Origin: CAYPHA01 sp964410215
GTDB taxonomy: Bacteria; Calditrichota; Calditrichia; Calditrichales; CAYPHA01
Reading direction: 5' to 3'
Assembly: GCA_964410215.1 (NCBI GenBank)
Contig: CAYPHA010000086.1
Location: 1 to 18,123, forward strand
DNA: 18,123 nt
Below, piece after piece: positions 15,601 to 18,123 of this stretch. The notes under the pieces are model-generated. The model worked only from the letters and a program-made list of their open reading frames with translations, was not told where the DNA came from and searched no databases. Each line of letters opens with the position of its first letter. The stretch's first letter is position 1. The position numbers were made by a program, and so were the translations under genes.

Positions 15601-15717
15601 GCATTGGCCGTGATCGGCGGGCTGGTTACGTCAACGCTGTTAACGCTTGCGGTTATACCTTGTGTGTATTATGTACTGGACCGTCTGGTGCAACGAACCG
15701 GATTGTCGGAATCCTGA
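12637..15717 (+). CDS. RND efflux pump inner-membrane subunit 1 (HAE1/AcrB family)
   Basis: The 1026-residue protein has the full RND plan. TM1 is near the N-terminus (YPITISMAVLAIILIGY), followed by a large periplasmic porter loop. A TM2-TM6 block around residues 340-500 contains 'GMLVDNAIVVMENI' with Asp406-Asn407 in TM4. A second loop and a TM8-TM12 block from about 860 contain 'VGIAVNDSIILVDAINQL' with Asn926-Asp927 in TM10. In AcrB these positions are Asp407-Asp408 and Lys940. Here one TM4 Asp is kept and the lysine is Asn, as in a large HAE1 subgroup. It uses the proton gradient to export small hydrophobic compounds; the substrate cannot be read. It begins 10 bases after the adaptor and is followed 12 bases later by a second RND gene. 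Confidence 0.95.
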   Translation: MKKISTFSVNYPITISMAVLAIILIGYISFMNLGMDLFPDLNNPRIFIEVKAGERPPEEMERQFVETIEALAIRQKKVVDVTSVSKTGVAYITAEYAWDADMDEAFLDLQKSLTSFSQNTDLDELNISQHDPNSAPVVVIGLAHPEINDMDELRKISENYIRNELTRLEGIAAVEIIGTEEKEVVVKTSPYLMDAYEVDLNTLAARIQSSNVIVSGGSVVELGLKYMIKGVGEFQSIDDIRNVIVAEKITSGDNAKRIPVFLKDVAEVYFTNKEPENIVRIDGKRSIALAVYKETRFNTVKAVEELSGHVKKLREALPGYEFTMLQNQATFIDNAISEVEETALIGVLLAVFILYIFLRRFETTAIISIAIPISIIATFNLMYFNGLTINIMTLGGLALGAGMLVDNAIVVMENIFRNLEGGRGIREAAIDGTSQVAGAITASTLTTIVVFLPIVYLHGAAGELFRDQAWTVAFSLLSSLIVAITVIPMLSHRLIKRKTVAETKQEERFEWYTRLLDRLLDRSWPVIAGATALIALALFIIPFVGSEFMPHGETNDFKLEIILEEGTALEYTDQVALQVEDRVRAALPGKIERIYTRIGPVSGVMSDPEESEILEANTAVLTIYRKPGIKESTDMLIAALNTLFSAKKDWELRFHKEASSLQSILGTDEEPVVVEVRGDDLDVIRSLTEEVKTRLDSLRGLYNVESSFDTGRPEINIIFDRIRAGSYSVDFSSVGTQLKEKLMGREVGNWEEGGELRDITIRQPEFAVDELAGFYITSGERQIRLDEIATIEEGTGEKKIDRRNQARIGRVTAEIEPGRALDKITAAINEQLIDLHFPENYHYQITGEELKRKQSFASLKFALLLSVILIYMVMASQFESLIHPFTILLTIPLAAVGSILIFFVLQMPLNVMAYIGIIMLVGIAVNDSIILVDAINQLKREGRELRIAILEAGRRRIRPIIMTSLTTILALLPLTVGFGESAALRAPMALAVIGGLVTSTLLTLAVIPCVYYVLDRLVQRTGLSES

Positions 15718-15729
15718 AAAAGAGAAACG

Positions 15730-18123
15730 ATGCTCGAATTTTTTATTAAACGCCGGACATTAATCAGTATGCTCTTTACGGGGCTCTTCCTTCTAGGCTA
15801 TGTTTCTTACCGGAATCTGGATCTGGAATTGTTGCCCAATGTCGAACTGCCCTTTCTGTTCATTCAGGTAAACAGCTCCCGGGACCTGGATCCTTCCTAT
15901 ATCGAAAGACAGGCGATTATCCCGCTCGAAGAAAGCATTGGCACCCTGGAGGGGATAGAGAAAATTGAATCCTATGTACAACGGCGTCAGGGGCGTATTA
16001 TCATCTTTTATAATCCCGGTGTAAATATCAAATATGCATATCTCAGGCTCCAGGAAAAAGTGAACGCGGTTAAACAGACGATTCCGGAAGATTTTTTTAT
16101 AACGGTTCTCAAAGTCGATACGGAACAGCTTTCTAATATGTTTATGAATCTGCAGATCCGCGGAACCGGCGGGGTAAACCGCTTGCGGTATATCTTTGAC
16201 AGGCAGATGCGGCAGGAATTTGAATCCCTGGATGGAATCGCTAATGTCGAAGTGTTCGGCGGGCGGGAAAAATCAGTTGAAATTCAACTTGATAAGGAAA
16301 TCAGCGAGGCCTATAACCTGAGTCCTCAGCTTATACGTAATCTGATCAGTCGTAATAACCGGGAGAAATTATTCATCGGGCGGATGGAGAATCAGCAGAA
16401 GGAGATGCACATAAACCTGGTTGCCGAATACCGTTCCATTCATGATCTTGAAAATATTGTCGTGGAGCCTTCAGTGCCCCTTTACCTCAAAGATGTGGCC
16501 GAAATCCGTTTTGATGTCAAGGAGGAAAATTCCATCAGCCGGATCAATGGAAAAGATGCTGTCACGGTCCAGTTGCTGCGTGATACAAGGGTAAACCTGA
16601 TAGCTCTTTCCCACCAGACGCGTGTGCTTATTGATAAGCTGAATGCGATCTATAACAAAGATGATATTGAAATTGTCATTCAACAGGACTCTTCGGAATT
16701 TCTGGAAGATAATATTAACCTTATTAAAGAACTGGCTCTGATTGGCGGTCTGATCGCGATCATTATCCTGTGGTATTTTCTGGGTAATTTACGACTGGTT
16801 CTTGTCATCGGTCTGGCTTTGCCTATCTCTGTGTTTACGGCGTTCAACCTGTTTTATGCCGCCGGCGTTACCCTGAACAGCCTGACACTGGTCGGGATGG
16901 CCCTGGCCGTGGGCATGATGGTCGATAACAGCATCGTTGTGCTTGAAAATATTTACCGTCATTACCGGCTGGGAAAAAGCGCGCTGCAGGCGGTTACCCT
17001 GGGTACCAGAGAAATCTGGCGGTCTGTTTTAGCTGCGACACTCACAACGATCACGGTTTTTTTACCTTTTCTGTTTGCAGAGAATTTCCTGATGCGGGTC
17101 CTCGGTTACCAGATCGGTGTATCCATTATTTCGACCCTGCTGGTCTCGCTGGTGGTCGCTCTGATGCTGATTCCCATGGTTGTCTATTATTTTCTCAGTA
17201 AGAACAAGGCCTCCCGCTATCGTTTCCAGACGGTTTCCATGCGTAACAGACTGGTGCAGATCTACATTCTGTTACTTAAATCCGCCATGCGTTTTCCCCT
17301 GCGCACGATTATGAGTACACTCATCATTTTTTTTGCCAGCCTCCTCATTGCCTTTGCCATAAGCGTCACGGTTCAGGAGGAGGAACAATCCGATAATTTT
17401 AACCTCTATGTGACCATGCCGGGCGGGGCTACCATGGAGGCGACAGACCTTGCCGTGAAAGACCTGGAGGAACGTCTGGACGGCATCGATGAGGTCGAAG
17501 ATGTCATCAGCCAGATTTACGAGGAAGAAGCTGTCCTGACCCTGGCTCTGAAGGAAGATTATGAGAAAATTGCTGACCGGTCCATCGAAAAGGTGAGGGA
17601 AGATGTGACCGGGCGTATCGACGAATTCAGAGCAGCCGATGTGAGCTTCGATGAACCCGTAAGCAGTAATCGCTTCCGGGGTGGCGGAGGTAACATGAGC
17701 GGCTCTTTTGAGCGCCTGCTTGGAATCGGTGGCCAGGATGAGCAGATCATCATCAAAGGCCGTGATTATGAGATTATGCGCAGGGTGGCTGATGATATTG
17801 CCTACCAGCTTGAACAGCTCTCTTCCATAAGCCGGGTAAGGGTGAATGTCCCGTCAGACCGTCCTGAAATACAATTGTTATTTGATATGAACCTGTTAAA
17901 CGCGTTTGATATTACACTGAATAATCTTTCAGCGGAGCTTTCCGGATTTCAGAAGGAAATGGCCACAGGGGTGACGTTCAAAGATGAGACGGACGAATAT
18001 GACATTGTCATCATGAATGAAGAAGAGGAAGAGGAAAGGGACTATGAAGATTTGCGGACGCTCTCTGTTGAGTCCAACGCGGGGGGACGATATCCTCTCG
18101 AACAGGTAAGCCATATTGTTTTT
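15730..18123 (+). CDS. RND efflux pump inner-membrane subunit 2 (partial, runs off window end)
   Basis: An uninterrupted frame of 798 codons starts at ATG 15730 and is open at the window end, so roughly the last 200-250 residues of a usual RND protein are missing. The start is supported by the typical RND N-terminus MLEFFIKRRTLISMLFTGLFLLGYVSY, with 'LDLELLPNVELPFLFIQV' following. A TM block at about 330-510 holds 'GMALAVGMMVDNSIVVLENIY' with Asp399-Asn400 at the proton-relay site. A glycine-rich segment lies near residues 655-665 and an acidic run (MNEEEEEERDYED) near residue 765. It differs strongly from subunit 1, so this is an old pair rather than a recent duplication. Tandem RND genes with one adaptor suggest a heteromeric pump like MdtBC, though two alternative homotrimers are possible. 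Confidence 0.93.
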   Translation, partial: MLEFFIKRRTLISMLFTGLFLLGYVSYRNLDLELLPNVELPFLFIQVNSSRDLDPSYIERQAIIPLEESIGTLEGIEKIESYVQRRQGRIIIFYNPGVNIKYAYLRLQEKVNAVKQTIPEDFFITVLKVDTEQLSNMFMNLQIRGTGGVNRLRYIFDRQMRQEFESLDGIANVEVFGGREKSVEIQLDKEISEAYNLSPQLIRNLISRNNREKLFIGRMENQQKEMHINLVAEYRSIHDLENIVVEPSVPLYLKDVAEIRFDVKEENSISRINGKDAVTVQLLRDTRVNLIALSHQTRVLIDKLNAIYNKDDIEIVIQQDSSEFLEDNINLIKELALIGGLIAIIILWYFLGNLRLVLVIGLALPISVFTAFNLFYAAGVTLNSLTLVGMALAVGMMVDNSIVVLENIYRHYRLGKSALQAVTLGTREIWRSVLAATLTTITVFLPFLFAENFLMRVLGYQIGVSIISTLLVSLVVALMLIPMVVYYFLSKNKASRYRFQTVSMRNRLVQIYILLLKSAMRFPLRTIMSTLIIFFASLLIAFAISVTVQEEEQSDNFNLYVTMPGGATMEATDLAVKDLEERLDGIDEVEDVISQIYEEEAVLTLALKEDYEKIADRSIEKVREDVTGRIDEFRAADVSFDEPVSSNRFRGGGGNMSGSFERLLGIGGQDEQIIIKGRDYEIMRRVADDIAYQLEQLSSISRVRVNVPSDRPEIQLLFDMNLLNAFDITLNNLSAELSGFQKEMATGVTFKDETDEYDIVIMNEEEEEERDYEDLRTLSVESNAGGRYPLEQVSHIVF

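Overview
The window reads as chromosomal DNA from a Gram-negative bacterium. There are several predicted lipoproteins, a TolC-type outer-membrane protein, a periplasmic adaptor and two RND pump subunits. An ABC permease fused to an M1-peptidase-like region and a golvesin-type C-terminal domain, small GIY-YIG proteins placed after an RNA-gene remnant, and TAnnTTTG promoter-like boxes all suggest the Bacteroidota/Calditrichota/Marinimicrobia side of the FCB group. The phylum is inferred from protein style only. All confident genes lie on the + strand.

Region 1 (1-2160) is patchwork. It opens with the 3' part of a tRNA-like sequence, a terminator hairpin and a decayed GIY-YIG gene. A roughly 320-base gene-free stretch with several small palindromes follows, then a lipoprotein predicted to be a five-bladed beta-propeller of the GH43/GH32 type. 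Next comes a second copy of the same hairpin and an apparently intact GIY-YIG gene. The two hairpins keep the same loop and differ by a compensatory base-pair change, so hairpin plus GIY-YIG gene looks like a duplicated cassette.

Region 2 (2158-3177) holds a COG1313/PflX-like radical SAM protein that begins with a good twin-arginine motif, which is odd for a SAM enzyme.

Region 3 (3225-10020) is an envelope-response block. An OmpR-family response regulator and its sensor kinase are followed by a small Spy/CpxP-like LTxxQ lipoprotein, an ABC ATPase, and a 1118-residue permease that overlaps the ATPase stop by one base. The permease carries a large external part that resembles M1 aminopeptidases but has no HExxH zinc motif, and it ends in a golvesin/xanthan-lyase-type domain.

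Region 4 (10071-18123) is a tripartite efflux operon: TolC-like channel, lipoprotein adaptor (GTG start), and two tandem RND inner-membrane subunits. The second RND gene runs off the window end. Tight spacing of 10-36 bases suggests one transcript.

Working model (inference): the two-component system senses an envelope signal and controls the Spy-like chaperone, the ABC system and possibly the RND pump. The most unusual element is the ABC permease with its apparently non-catalytic peptidase-like and golvesin domains. The most unusual nucleic-acid feature is the repeated hairpin/GIY-YIG cassette.
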